DNA from: Rhodothermus sp.
GTDB taxonomy: Bacteria; Bacteroidota; Rhodothermia; Rhodothermales; Rhodothermaceae
Assembly: GCA_030950375.1 (NCBI GenBank)
Contig: JAUZRN010000058.1
Location: 1-36,859 of the forward strand
Reading direction: 5' to 3'
DNA: 36,859 nt
Made by a program: the position numbers and the translations under genes. Numbering within the stretch: the stretch's first letter is position 1; each line of letters begins with the position of its first letter. The notes below the pieces were generated by a model. The model did not search any database. It was not told where the DNA came from and saw nothing but the letters and a program-made list of their open reading frames with translations. Shown piece by piece: positions 15,323 through 23,408 of this stretch.

Positions 15323-16267
15323 ATGATATTGCGTACCGGACAGTTTACCTTCCCGACGCCACCCGTGCAGCTTTTTGGCCGGGAGGCCCCCCTGATGCTG
15401 GAGATTGGCTTTGGCGACGGCGGTTTTCTGACGGAGTGGGCGGCGCATCACCCGGACTGGAACGTGCTGGGCGTGGAAATATCGCCGGGATCAATGCGGC
15501 GGGCGTTCGGACGGGTGCGCCGGGCCGGCCTGACCAATGTGCGGCTCTATCTGGGGCAGGCACGCTTTCTGGTGCGGAATGTGCTACCCCCACACAGCCT
15601 GTCGCTGGTCTATGTGAACTTTCCAGATCCCTGGCCAAAGAAGCGGCATCAGGAGCGACGCCTGTTGCAGGCATCGTTTTTTGCGTTGCTTTCCACCCGG
15701 CTGGTCAATGGCGGTGCGCTTCGGCTGACTACCGACGATGCCCCGTATTTTGCTTTTGCTCGGGAAGAAGCTGAAAAAACCGGGTTGTTTCGGATCGAAG
15801 TGACCGAGCCACCGTCGGAGACATTGCAGACCAAGTACGCACGCAGGTGGCAGGCACAACAGAAACCCATTTATCACGCCATTTTTACGAAGCAGGCGGA
15901 CGCTGCCGATTTGTTTCCTCCCGCTATCGAACGCTATGACGTCATGCATCACGCGCTGCTGGAAGGTACACTGCCCGAGTTAGAGCATTTTGAGAAGCTC
16001 GTTCACCCCTTCAGAGGGGGGCACGTAATCGTACTGGAAGCCTATCGGTCGCTCGACGGCACCGGGCTGCTGTTTCTGGTTCGGATTGAAGAAGAAGATC
16101 TGACGCAGGAAGTGCTGGTCGAAGCCCGTCCGAAAGGCGAACAGGTGCTGGTGCGTGTGCTGCCGTTCGGGCTGCCGCTCTCGACCCGGGGCACGCGTGA
16201 AGCCATTCGATGCCTGACCGGATGGCTGGAGGCGCAAGGCATGCGTCTGGCGGAGGCGTTTTTCTGA
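15323..16267 (+). CDS. trmB: tRNA (guanine-N7-)-methyltransferase, long form
   Basis: The enzyme makes m7G46 in the variable loop of tRNA using S-adenosylmethionine. The SAM site LMLEIGFGDGGFL is at 24-36, and the TrmB signature VNFPDPWPKKRH is at 98-109. TKYARRW (170-176) corresponds to the tRNA-guanine recognition motif. At 314 residues it is about 90 longer than E. coli-type enzymes. The extra C-terminal domain (about 200-314) is reminiscent of the extended TrmB of Aquifex, where the tail stabilises the enzyme at high temperature. It is divergent from porX, with 128 bp between the starts. Confidence 0.93.
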   Translation: MILRTGQFTFPTPPVQLFGREAPLMLEIGFGDGGFLTEWAAHHPDWNVLGVEISPGSMRRAFGRVRRAGLTNVRLYLGQARFLVRNVLPPHSLSLVYVNFPDPWPKKRHQERRLLQASFFALLSTRLVNGGALRLTTDDAPYFAFAREEAEKTGLFRIEVTEPPSETLQTKYARRWQAQQKPIYHAIFTKQADAADLFPPAIERYDVMHHALLEGTLPELEHFEKLVHPFRGGHVIVLEAYRSLDGTGLLFLVRIEEEDLTQEVLVEARPKGEQVLVRVLPFGLPLSTRGTREAIRCLTGWLEAQGMRLAEAFF

Positions 16268-16434
16268 CTCTCCAGGAACGTGCGGGACAGTGCCAGAGAC
16301 TTCTCGGGTGATAGGCTCTTGAAAGAGGTGTCCGGATGAAAGCACCAGAGCGGCAGCACAGGCAGTAGGCCTGGGAAAGCACGCATGCCTCTTGCGTGGG
16401 TGAATGTGGTGTGGCGGAGAAGGGCCTGTAGCTA
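16268..16434. other. Gap after trmB
   Basis: No gene, terminator or recognisable motif is seen before the repeat cluster begins at about 16435. Confidence 0.4.
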
Positions 16435-16620
16435 TGTTACTTTTCGTATTGGGAAACACACGCCCCTCCGTCGTTTCGCGACAACTCTCCCTGAGAAGGG
16501 GGCGGAATTTGGGGATCTCTACGGCCACGCACCTTTAGCGCCTACGTCCGAAACCGGGCAAAGCTTTTTTTCTGAGTTCCCCCTTTCCGTTGGGGAGGGG
16601 GCTCACTTCGTTCATCATTG
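16435..16620 (+). repeat. Hairpin-rich intergenic repeat, unit C
   Basis: This is a diverged copy of the 9578-10010 element. It has GTCGTTTCGCGAC in place of the first hairpin, CTCTCCCTGAGAAGGGGGCGGAATTTGGGGATCTCTA, then GGGCAAAGCTTTTTTTCTGAGTT as in unit B, and the closing CCCCCTTTCC...GGGGAGGGGG hairpin (16579-16601). Confidence 0.65.
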
Positions 16621-16845
16621 CCATTGTCCCGGGTGCTGGTGCTTCCATCGGGCGAATGCCCCCCTCAGGCCCTTCGGGCCAGCTCCCCCTGCGAGGGGGA
16701 GCAAAATTTTCTGGTTTCTGGACTATTGGTAGATCTGGCATGGCCGCTGGGTAGCAGACCTGCCGGTATTTGCGCGTTCCCCCTTCCCCGCCGGGGAGGG
16801 GCCAACCATCCCGCTACGCCGCTCCAACCGCTGTGCGGTTTCTGA
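16621..16845 (+). repeat. Hairpin-rich intergenic repeat, unit D
   Basis: The best-preserved copy. It has the AGGCCCTTCGGGCC hairpin (16667-16680), the AGCTCCCCCTGCGAGGGGGAGC hairpin followed by AAAATTTTCTGG, a spacer, the CCCCTTCCCC...GGGGAGGGG hairpin followed by CCAACCATCCC as in unit A, and the terminal GCGGTTTCTGACCAG also seen before unit A. Confidence 0.75.
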
Positions 16846-16925
16846 CCAGAACCCTGTCTCTAACAGACATCTCCCAGGCCTCCGGCCAGCTCTCCCTCAA
16901 GGGGGAGCAAATGTTTTTGGCGTAA
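16846..16925 (+). repeat. Hairpin-rich intergenic repeat, unit E (truncated)
   Basis: It contains only the first half of the element: CAGGCCTCCGGCCAG, CTCTCCCTCAAGGGGGAG and GCAAATGTTTTTGG. It then runs into unrelated sequence. Confidence 0.65.
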
Positions 16926-17066
16926 TTGTCAAACTCGGCATAATGGCCGGATGTCAGCCCTGCATCGGAATAATCATGCAGGCAGTGCTCTGTGCTTGCT
17001 GTCTTCTCTAAGCGTTTCTTCTGACTTTCATAGTCTCTGGCTCATACGCTGGTCCTGTCCGGAATA

Positions 17067-17140
17067 AGCCCCTGCTGTCACTTTGCGGCAATTTTCCCGA
17101 AAGACCGGAGCGAATTTTTATGGAGGCCGGCACGCCTGTC
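17067..17140 (+). repeat. Hairpin-rich intergenic repeat, unit F (decayed)
   Basis: The string CCCCTGCTGTCACTTTGCGG, followed by AATTTTCCCGAAAGACCGGAG and CGAATTTTTATGGAGGCCGG, aligns base by base with the middle of unit C, with many substitutions. The stretch precedes the small membrane-protein gene, so a frame extended back to 17083 would translate repeat sequence. Confidence 0.45.
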
Positions 17141-17226
17141 TTGCCGTGGTCTCGGTGACGTTTGTCCTTATTTTCTTCCAGCACCTGTGGTCTTTTTTGC
17201 GAGGTGCACGAAAAGATAGAGCAGGT

Positions 17227-17442
17227 ATGCCAGCGATACGCCGACTTATCGCTCTGCTTCTCCTGGCCGACGGTTTGATCACGGTGGTCTGGGGAGCTGG
17301 CTTTCTGCGCTGGCAGCGGCGGTGGATGCCGCGTTGGTATCGGCCGGTGTTGGACGGGCTGCTCCGCTGGCCCGGGTCGCTGCTTCGCCTGGGAGCAACG
17401 CTGGAGGCGCTGCTGGGCTGGTGGTTGTGGAGGCAGCCATAG
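17227..17442 (+). CDS. Small membrane protein, 71 residues
   Basis: The frame is open back to 17083, but that part overlaps a decayed intergenic repeat, so the ATG at 17227 was preferred. AGG is present but very close to the ATG, and a GTG upstream is possible. Two hydrophobic segments (RLIALLLLADGLITVVWGAG, and LLRLGATLEALLGWWLW) flank a basic, Trp-rich loop (RWQRRWMPRWYRP), giving a likely two-helix membrane hairpin. No family is recognised. It converges on the RNB ribonuclease gene with only 7 bp between stops. Confidence 0.55.
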   Translation: MPAIRRLIALLLLADGLITVVWGAGFLRWQRRWMPRWYRPVLDGLLRWPGSLLRLGATLEALLGWWLWRQP

Positions 17443-17449
17443 GCGTTGC

Positions 17450-19429
17450 TCAGGCGCGTTGCAGCCGGAGGCGGCCACGGCGAGGATCCACTGCTTCAGG
17501 GCGCACGATAACGCAGTCGCCGGGCCTGAGCGCATCCGCGGTGGCCAGCAGGCCACGCAGGCCGTAGGGTTGCAATTCAACAAGGTATCCGGCCGGGCGG
17601 CGGGTTACAACGATTGCTTCGAACGTCTGGGCCGTGTGGCGCTTGAGCCAGACCAGTGCCCAGTAGCGGGTGGCCTGCTGTTCCAGTGTGCGGGCTTCGC
17701 GCTCGGCAGCTTCGGCTGTGGCCAGCACCTCGAACAGTCGGGTAGTGTCGTAGGGAAGCGGAGCGTTGGCCAGGGCAGCTACGAGCTGGCGCTGCAATGC
17801 CAGGTCGGCATAGCGCCGGATCGGTGAGGTGATCTGCACGTAAGCTTCCAGGCCAAGTCCGGCATGGGGTTGGGGGTGTGTAGATAACCGGGTGCGGCGC
17901 AGGCCGCGCAGTCGGGTGGTCAGGAGGACTGGATCGTAGTCCAGCTTTTTGCCCTGCAGTTCGGGATCATCCGGGGGATCCTGTACGCGGTAGATCATAG
18001 GCAATTCGTACTCGGCTGCCCACCGGGCTGCTTCGGCGTTGGCCAGAATCATCCATTCACTGACCATGCGTCGGGCGGGGGTGTCGGGGTCGATCACCTT
18101 GAGCGTAATCGTGTCGCCTTCTACCTGAACTTTGAGCTCCGGCCGTCGAATCAGCAGGGCGCCCCGGGCCAGACGAGTTTCAGTCAGCGATTGGCTCAGA
18201 CGGGCCAGCACCTGTAGCGATGGGGCCAGTTCGTGGGGTGTGTCGCCGGCCAGTATCGCGTCAACGGTTTCGTAGGTGAAGCCGTACGCCACCCGGATTT
18301 GTCCGCGTACGAGCTGCACGTCCTGGATTTGCTCCTGTGCGTCGACGGTTACCACGACGCTCAGCGTAGGACGAACCGTTTCGGGCTGCAGGCTGGCCAG
18401 GTCATGGCTCAGGCGCTCGGGCAGCATGGGAATGGAGCCAGTGGGCAGGTAGCGGGTCAGGCCTCGACGCAGGGCTTCCTGGTCGAGCACATCTCCCGGT
18501 AGGACAAAGTGGGGCACGTCGGCCAGATGGATGCCAATGCGCCAGCCGCCTTCGGGCAGAGGCTCGACGGTGAAGGCATCGTCGATTTCGCGGGTGGAAG
18601 CGTCGTCGATGTGGAAAGCCGGCAGATGCGTAAAGTCGGTGCGATCGTCGGCAGGGGCAAAGGGGGCCAGTGCGTCGGCAGCGGCCAGCACTTCGGGGGG
18701 AAAGGCAGGTTCGATGCCGGCCAGCAGCGCGAATGTATCGGCAGAAGCATCGAGGCGACCCGTGCGCAGCAGGATTTCCAGGGCAGCTTCGCGGGTGGTC
18801 ATGCCCCGGTCGCGAGCTATGTCGGCCAGCACCTGGGTGATGTCGGAGCGCTGTTTCTGGCGTAGATAGGCTTCCAGCGCATCCAGCACCTGCGTCGGCG
18901 TTTCGGGCAGTTCGTCGGTTTCCGCATCGAGCAGCTGTTCCAGTCGGGCACGCAGCGCCTGGCGTTCGGCCTCACGTTCCCGGCGGCGGCGCTCGGCCGT
19001 CTGCAGGGCTTCGACCTGCTCAGGGGTGCGGGGTGAAAAGGTCAGTCCACGTCGGCTAAAATACAGGGGGTCGGCCAGGAGCGCTCGTAACAGGGCTCCC
19101 TGTTCCAGGGTGCCAGCTTCGCCAAAGTAGAGGTGGGCCAGACTTTGCAGATCAAAGGTGTCGCCTTCTTCACGGGCGGTTTCCCAGAGCAGAGCCAGGT
19201 CGATTTCAGCCTGGAGGGCATTGATCTGCGCTTCCAGCGTGCGCACCACCTCGGCAAGCACATCGGGGGTGGCGGTGTGTTCATGGTGAATAGCGATGCG
19301 GCGCATCGGCAGCCGAATGCGGCGCCCTGTAGGGGTAAGCGCCTGCACCGTTCTATCCCGCAGAGCCAGCACCAGCGCAAATTGTGGCCGGTCGTTTTCC
19401 AGGTATTCAACAAGGGTGCCCGGTTTCAT
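17450..19429 (-). CDS. RNB-domain 3'-5' exoribonuclease (RNase II/R family)
   Basis: The protein has 659 residues. The catalytic RNB domain occupies roughly 255-580. Its metal-binding acidic motif HIDDASTREIDDAF holds D275, D276, D283 and D284. LPERLSHDLASLQP and SPIRRYADLALQRQL are further RNB signatures, and a weak S1-like strand set ends the protein. The N-terminal 140 residues and a charged, probably coiled stretch (140-170) replace the usual cold-shock domains. This is more like cyanobacterial/plastid-type RNB proteins than E. coli RNase R. The ATG at 19429 was preferred over the TTG at 19459. It should degrade RNA processively in the cytoplasm. It diverges from the O-methyltransferase gene. 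Confidence 0.88.
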   Translation of the reverse strand: MKPGTLVEYLENDRPQFALVLALRDRTVQALTPTGRRIRLPMRRIAIHHEHTATPDVLAEVVRTLEAQINALQAEIDLALLWETAREEGDTFDLQSLAHLYFGEAGTLEQGALLRALLADPLYFSRRGLTFSPRTPEQVEALQTAERRRREREAERQALRARLEQLLDAETDELPETPTQVLDALEAYLRQKQRSDITQVLADIARDRGMTTREAALEILLRTGRLDASADTFALLAGIEPAFPPEVLAAADALAPFAPADDRTDFTHLPAFHIDDASTREIDDAFTVEPLPEGGWRIGIHLADVPHFVLPGDVLDQEALRRGLTRYLPTGSIPMLPERLSHDLASLQPETVRPTLSVVVTVDAQEQIQDVQLVRGQIRVAYGFTYETVDAILAGDTPHELAPSLQVLARLSQSLTETRLARGALLIRRPELKVQVEGDTITLKVIDPDTPARRMVSEWMILANAEAARWAAEYELPMIYRVQDPPDDPELQGKKLDYDPVLLTTRLRGLRRTRLSTHPQPHAGLGLEAYVQITSPIRRYADLALQRQLVAALANAPLPYDTTRLFEVLATAEAAEREARTLEQQATRYWALVWLKRHTAQTFEAIVVTRRPAGYLVELQPYGLRGLLATADALRPGDCVIVRPEAVDPRRGRLRLQRA

Positions 19430-19515
19430 GCACTTCGATGCGGATGGATGATACCGCAAAAATAGGGAATGGCTGGCGTATCTTGGTTAACGGACGGTCA
19501 CCCACTGAAACGTCG

Positions 19516-20178
19516 ATGGCGCGTCGAACGCTTCCGCTGAACGACTCGCTCTATGATTATCTGCTGTCGGTCTCTTTGCGCGAGCCTGAAGTGCTCCGGC
19601 GGCTTCGGGCCGAAACGGCTCGTCATCCCCAGGCTGAGATGCAGATTGCACCGGAGCAGGGACAGTTCATGGCATTGCTGGTTCGGTTGATCGGTGTCCG
19701 GCGCGCCCTGGAAATCGGGGTATTCACTGGCTACAGTGCGCTCTGGGTAGCGCTGGCTTTGCCGCCGGACGGTGAATTGATCGCCTGTGATCTGAGCGAA
19801 GAGTACACAGCGGTGGCCCGGCGCTACTGGGAGGCGGCTGGTGTGGCCGATCGGATCACGTTGAGGCTGGGACCAGCACGCGACACGCTTGAGGCATTGC
19901 TGGCCGAGGGAGCGGCTGGCACATTTGACCTGGCGTTCATTGATGCCGATAAAGAATCGTACGAATGCTATTACGAACAGACGTTGCAACTGGTGCGTCC
20001 CGGCGGATTGATTCTGCTGGATAATCTCCTGATGGGAGGACGTGTGGTCGATCCGACGAACCGGGAACCGGCCGTCGAGGCAATTCGGCAGCTCAACGAG
20101 AAACTATGTCGGGATCCTCGCGTCGATTATGCACTACTGCCGGTTGGCGATGGGCTGGGCCTGGCCCGTCGGCGTTGA
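19516..20178 (+). CDS. Class I SAM-dependent O-methyltransferase (CCoAOMT-like)
   Basis: The protein has 220 residues, typical of metal-dependent O-methyltransferases of the caffeoyl-CoA/catechol type. LEIGVFTGYSALWVA (65-79) binds SAM. LIACDLSEEY (88-97) binds the ribose. FDLAFIDADKESY (137-149) and LILLDNLLMGG (165-175) supply the metal-binding Asp and Asn residues. The ATG at 19516 was chosen because homologues begin just before this point and the upstream frame overlaps the divergent ribonuclease start. The acceptor is unknown; catechol-like or small phenolic compounds are usual for the family. Confidence 0.88.
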   Translation: MARRTLPLNDSLYDYLLSVSLREPEVLRRLRAETARHPQAEMQIAPEQGQFMALLVRLIGVRRALEIGVFTGYSALWVALALPPDGELIACDLSEEYTAVARRYWEAAGVADRITLRLGPARDTLEALLAEGAAGTFDLAFIDADKESYECYYEQTLQLVRPGGLILLDNLLMGGRVVDPTNREPAVEAIRQLNEKLCRDPRVDYALLPVGDGLGLARRR

Positions 20179-20312
20179 TGGTGCGTCATTTTTGCATACG
20201 GATCAATAGGCACGATCTGTGCAGCACGGCTGAGAGACGCATGATCGGTTTTTTGCCGAGGGCACCGGCTGAAAAAACGACAGGACGGGGTTGCGATCGG
20301 AGGTAAGGAGCT

Positions 20313-21263
20313 ATGGCACAGGCGGTAAAGGATTACTACGAAATTCTGGGTGTTCCGGAAAATGCCACCGAGGAGGAGATTAAGAAGGCGTACCGGAAGC
20401 TGGCGCGTGAGTGGCATCCGGACCGAAACCCGGATAAGCCGAATGCGGAGGAGCGCTTTAAGGAGATTCAGGAGGCCTACAGCGTGCTGTCAGATCCTGA
20501 AAAGCGCCGGCAGTACGACATGATGCGGAAAAACCCGTTTGGGGCGTTTGGCGGGTTTGGTCCGGGTAATGGCAGTCGCTTCTACCGGACGCCAGAGGGA
20601 ACGTACGTCCATTTCGAGACGAGCGGTAACCTGGAAGATCTGCTGGATGAAGAGTTTGGTTTCGGTAGTCTGGGCGATATTTTCAGTCGCTTTTTTGGCG
20701 GATTCGGGCGTTCCGGTACGCGGCACGATCCCTTTAGCCGGATGCGCCGGCCCCGTGATGTAGAGGTTCGTGTGCGGTTGCCGTTTGAGCAGGCGTTGCG
20801 TGGTGGTAAGACCGACATCACGTTGCCCGACGGCCAGAAAGTACGGATCAATGTGCCGAAGGGTGTTCGGTCCGGCTTCAAGATTCGCCTAAAGGATGGA
20901 GGCCCGACGATTGCCGGCGTGCCTCAGGGTAATGTATACATCATCTTTGAAGTAGAGCCTCATCCGCGCTTCCGGCGAGAGGGTGATGACCTCTACACAA
21001 CGATCACGATCAACCCGCTGGAAGCGATGTTGGGGACTGCACGGGAGGTGATGGATGCCTACGGCCGTCGGATCAAGATACGGATTCCGCCGGGCACGCA
21101 GCCGGGCGAACGCCTGCGCATCCGCGGTCATGGGGTGGAAACCGAAACGCATACGGGGGATCTGTACATCGAAGTCCAACTGGAAATCCCCCGGCGCCTT
21201 TCGGCCGAGCAGCAGCGCATTCTGCGCGAAGCGGCTGAGAAAGCTGGTCTGATCCGGTCTTAG
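20313..21263 (+). CDS. CbpA-type DnaJ co-chaperone
   Basis: The 316-residue Hsp40 has a J domain (about 8-70, HPD at 35-37) that stimulates DnaK ATPase, then a Gly/Phe-rich linker (75-90) and two C-terminal substrate-binding domains (about 145-310). It lacks the CxxCxGxG zinc fingers of DnaJ proper, so it is a class B protein like CbpA. A strong GGAGGTAAGGAG ribosome-binding region precedes the ATG. No CIRCE or other heat-shock operator was recognised in the 134-bp upstream gap. A terminator follows. Confidence 0.95.
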   Translation: MAQAVKDYYEILGVPENATEEEIKKAYRKLAREWHPDRNPDKPNAEERFKEIQEAYSVLSDPEKRRQYDMMRKNPFGAFGGFGPGNGSRFYRTPEGTYVHFETSGNLEDLLDEEFGFGSLGDIFSRFFGGFGRSGTRHDPFSRMRRPRDVEVRVRLPFEQALRGGKTDITLPDGQKVRINVPKGVRSGFKIRLKDGGPTIAGVPQGNVYIIFEVEPHPRFRREGDDLYTTITINPLEAMLGTAREVMDAYGRRIKIRIPPGTQPGERLRIRGHGVETETHTGDLYIEVQLEIPRRLSAEQQRILREAAEKAGLIRS

Positions 21264-21270
21264 CAGCCCG

Positions 21271-21291
21271 GGCGTCTGAAGGCGCCTTTTT
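21271..21291 (+). terminator. Rho-independent terminator after the DnaJ-like gene
   Basis: GGCGTC-TGAA-GGCGCC forms a six-pair stem (one G-T pair) with a tetraloop and is followed by five T residues, just after the stop codon. Confidence 0.75.
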
Positions 21292-21400
21292 AGTCTGCAC
21301 GTTGAAAGGCTGCTGTTTCCAGGAGTATGCGCCTGACAAACCGGGCAGGCTCCTGGGGCTCTCGGCATTTTTAAGCGGAAGGCTTTGATGCCTGTCGCTG

Positions 21401-22216
21401 CTACATAGCCACGGATCGGGACGGTTCGGTCAGAAATGCCAGCACTTCACGGGCGAAGGCGTCGGGTGCATCGGCATGTACCCAGTGGCCGGCTGCGGGG
21501 ATGGTCACAAGACGTGCGTGGGGAAAAAGCCGACGAATGTGCGGTAGGTCATTTTCCGTGATGTAGTCGGAGCGGGCGCCTTTCACAAAAAGCACCGGTC
21601 TGGTAAACTGACGGCCGTTATCGATGGCGGCACTGATCCGATCATAGTAACGGCTCAAGCCTTTCAGGTCCATTTGCCAGGTGTACCGTCGGGTAGCTGC
21701 ATCGAACTGCAGATTCTTCAGTAGAAACTGGCGGATGGGGGCTTCGGGGATATAGGTAGCCAGAGCTTGGTCGATGGCCTGGCGACTGTCGTAGCGGACG
21801 GGATCAATTGCCTGCAGGGCTTCAAGAATGGTGCGATGGCGAGGTTCATAGGCACGAGGCGCAATGTCGACCACGACGAGGCGATCGACGCGCTCCGGAG
21901 CACCAAGCGCCAGTTCCATGGCTACTTTTCCGCCCATGGAATGTCCCAGCACGTGTGCCTGTTTGAGACCCTGTGCCTCCATAAAAGCCAGCACATCGGC
22001 GGCCATTGTGGGATAGTCGATAGGACGGGCATGCGGCGAGCGGCCGTGTCCCCGCAGGTCCAGCGTAAAAACGCGAAAATGTGGGCTGAAAGCTTTGCTG
22101 GCCAGTGTATGCCAGTTGCCGCTGCTGCCCAGGAGTCCATGGAGAATGAGCAGCGGGGGGCCTTCGACGCCGTAGCTTCGGTAGGCCAGTTCAGCGGTCT
22201 GGATAGCGGGTAGCAT
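21401..22216 (-). CDS. YbfF-like alpha/beta-hydrolase esterase
   Basis: The protein has 271 residues with an alpha/beta-hydrolase fold. The oxyanion region LLILHGLLGSSGNWHTLA, the nucleophile elbow GHSMGGKVAMEL, DIAPRAYEPRH and the catalytic histidine AAGHWVHADAP match E. coli YbfF closely. YbfF is an acyl-CoA or ester hydrolase, and the natural substrate is uncertain. The ATG at 22216 lies inside the end of murB (26-bp overlap). An in-frame ATG at 22240 would add eight residues. Overlap with murB suggests translational coupling. Confidence 0.88.
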   Translation of the reverse strand: MLPAIQTAELAYRSYGVEGPPLLILHGLLGSSGNWHTLASKAFSPHFRVFTLDLRGHGRSPHARPIDYPTMAADVLAFMEAQGLKQAHVLGHSMGGKVAMELALGAPERVDRLVVVDIAPRAYEPRHRTILEALQAIDPVRYDSRQAIDQALATYIPEAPIRQFLLKNLQFDAATRRYTWQMDLKGLSRYYDRISAAIDNGRQFTRPVLFVKGARSDYITENDLPHIRRLFPHARLVTIPAAGHWVHADAPDAFAREVLAFLTEPSRSVAM

Positions 22217-23198
22217 GGCGGGGAAGGAGTATTTCAGCATCGGGGAGTGGGTCGAATTCGCCAATGAAACGAATTTCTGGCTCCAGGCGATGGCCGGTCT
22301 GCGTTTCGACCACCTGTTGCACGTAGGCGATAAGCGCCTGCACCTGAGCGGCTGTGGCCTGGCCACGATTGATGATAAAGTTAGCGTGGCGCGACGATAC
22401 TTCAGCGTCGCCGATGCGCACGCCTTTTAGACCACACTGGTCGATCAAGCGTCCGGCGCCAATTCCATTGATTTTTTTGAAGATAGATCCAGCACTGGGT
22501 TCGGTGTCGAGGGGAGGGTGACGCTCGCGTCGCCAGGCAAGGTTGGCGTCCATAATTTCGCGCAGGCGTGTCGGATTGCTCGGGGTAAGCTGAAAGGTGG
22601 CAGCCAGCACGATGTCGTCGCGTTCGTGGAGGATGGAATAGTCGTAGCCAAAATGGAAGTAGTCGGGACCGACAGTGCGGCGTTCGCCTTCGGCCGTCAG
22701 GATTTCAGCTTCGATCAGTATCTCTTCAATGAAGATGGTACGTGCGCGGTCAGGTGGCGGCGAGAGAAAGTGCAGGTTTTGCCAGAGGGCGCCACCTACA
22801 GTAGAGGGAATGCCCACATAGTGTTCCAGGCCAGCAAGGCCCATGTTGACGGCCACTTCGATGAGGTCAGGATAGACGATCGCGCCGCTTTCGGCCCAGA
22901 GGCGATGGTTGGAGCATAGGCGATAGGCACGGGCACGATTACGGATGACCAGACCCCGGAAGCCCCGGTCGCCCACCAGAATGTTGGCGCCCAGGCCAAG
23001 CACAAAATACGGGATGCCCAGTTCGCGGGCGGCCAGCACGGCTTCGGCCAGCTCGTCACGCGTGCGTGCTTCAAAGAACAGATCTGCGGGCCCTCCAATT
23101 TTGAACGTTGTATACGGCGCCATTGGCACGTTATGCCGCACGCGTTCAGTGCCAAGGCGAGTGCAGAGTGCCGCATATGCAGGGCTGGAGCGCCTCAT
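22191..23198 (-). CDS. murB: UDP-N-acetylenolpyruvoylglucosamine reductase
   Basis: MurB reduces UDP-GlcNAc-enolpyruvate to UDP-MurNAc with NADPH and FAD in the cytoplasmic stage of peptidoglycan synthesis. YTTFKIGGPADLF (29-41), LGLGANILVGDRGFRGLVI (67-85) and GIPSTVGGALWQN (129-141) are FAD-binding signatures. The proton donor is Ser238 (PSAGSIFKK), and Glu308 (EPEIRFIG) completes the active site. Length (335) is normal for the E. coli-type enzyme. It is the first gene of a two-gene unit with the YbfF-like esterase. Confidence 0.95.
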   Translation of the reverse strand: MRRSSPAYAALCTRLGTERVRHNVPMAPYTTFKIGGPADLFFEARTRDELAEAVLAARELGIPYFVLGLGANILVGDRGFRGLVIRNRARAYRLCSNHRLWAESGAIVYPDLIEVAVNMGLAGLEHYVGIPSTVGGALWQNLHFLSPPPDRARTIFIEEILIEAEILTAEGERRTVGPDYFHFGYDYSILHERDDIVLAATFQLTPSNPTRLREIMDANLAWRRERHPPLDTEPSAGSIFKKINGIGAGRLIDQCGLKGVRIGDAEVSSRHANFIINRGQATAAQVQALIAYVQQVVETQTGHRLEPEIRFIGEFDPLPDAEILLPRHATRYPDR

Positions 23199-23332
23199 GT
23201 AAACTGCGTCACGTAAATGGTGCCTCCTATACTCCCAAAGTACCGCTGGCGTTCACGGGTAGGAAGCGCTTCCTGCTAAGCCAGGCTATCTAACCGTTCA
23301 GCCTCTTATTTTTACTACTGGGCGGTAATTGT

Positions 23333-23361
23333 TTGAACGATGCTTGGCACTGGTCTACATT
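23333..23361 (+). promoter_or_regulatory. Candidate promoter of the susC-susD operon
   Basis: TTGAAC, a 17-base spacer and TACATT (four of six bases match TATAAT) lie 48 bp upstream of the susC ATG. The leader has no Shine-Dalgarno, as is common for Bacteroidota outer-membrane genes. Confidence 0.5.
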
Positions 23362-23408
23362 TATAGCGATTTATTCAGAATCTTCTCTTCACCTAATCTA
23401 TCTCAGCC

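Noticed and set aside
17083-17226. N-terminal extension of the small membrane protein
   Set aside because: The extension aligns with decayed repeat sequence and adds no plausible domain.
21318-21356. Inverted repeat CCAGGAG...CTCCTGG between the DnaJ and esterase genes
   Set aside because: The arms are short and far apart and no T-run follows; the DnaJ terminator at 21271 explains the gap.
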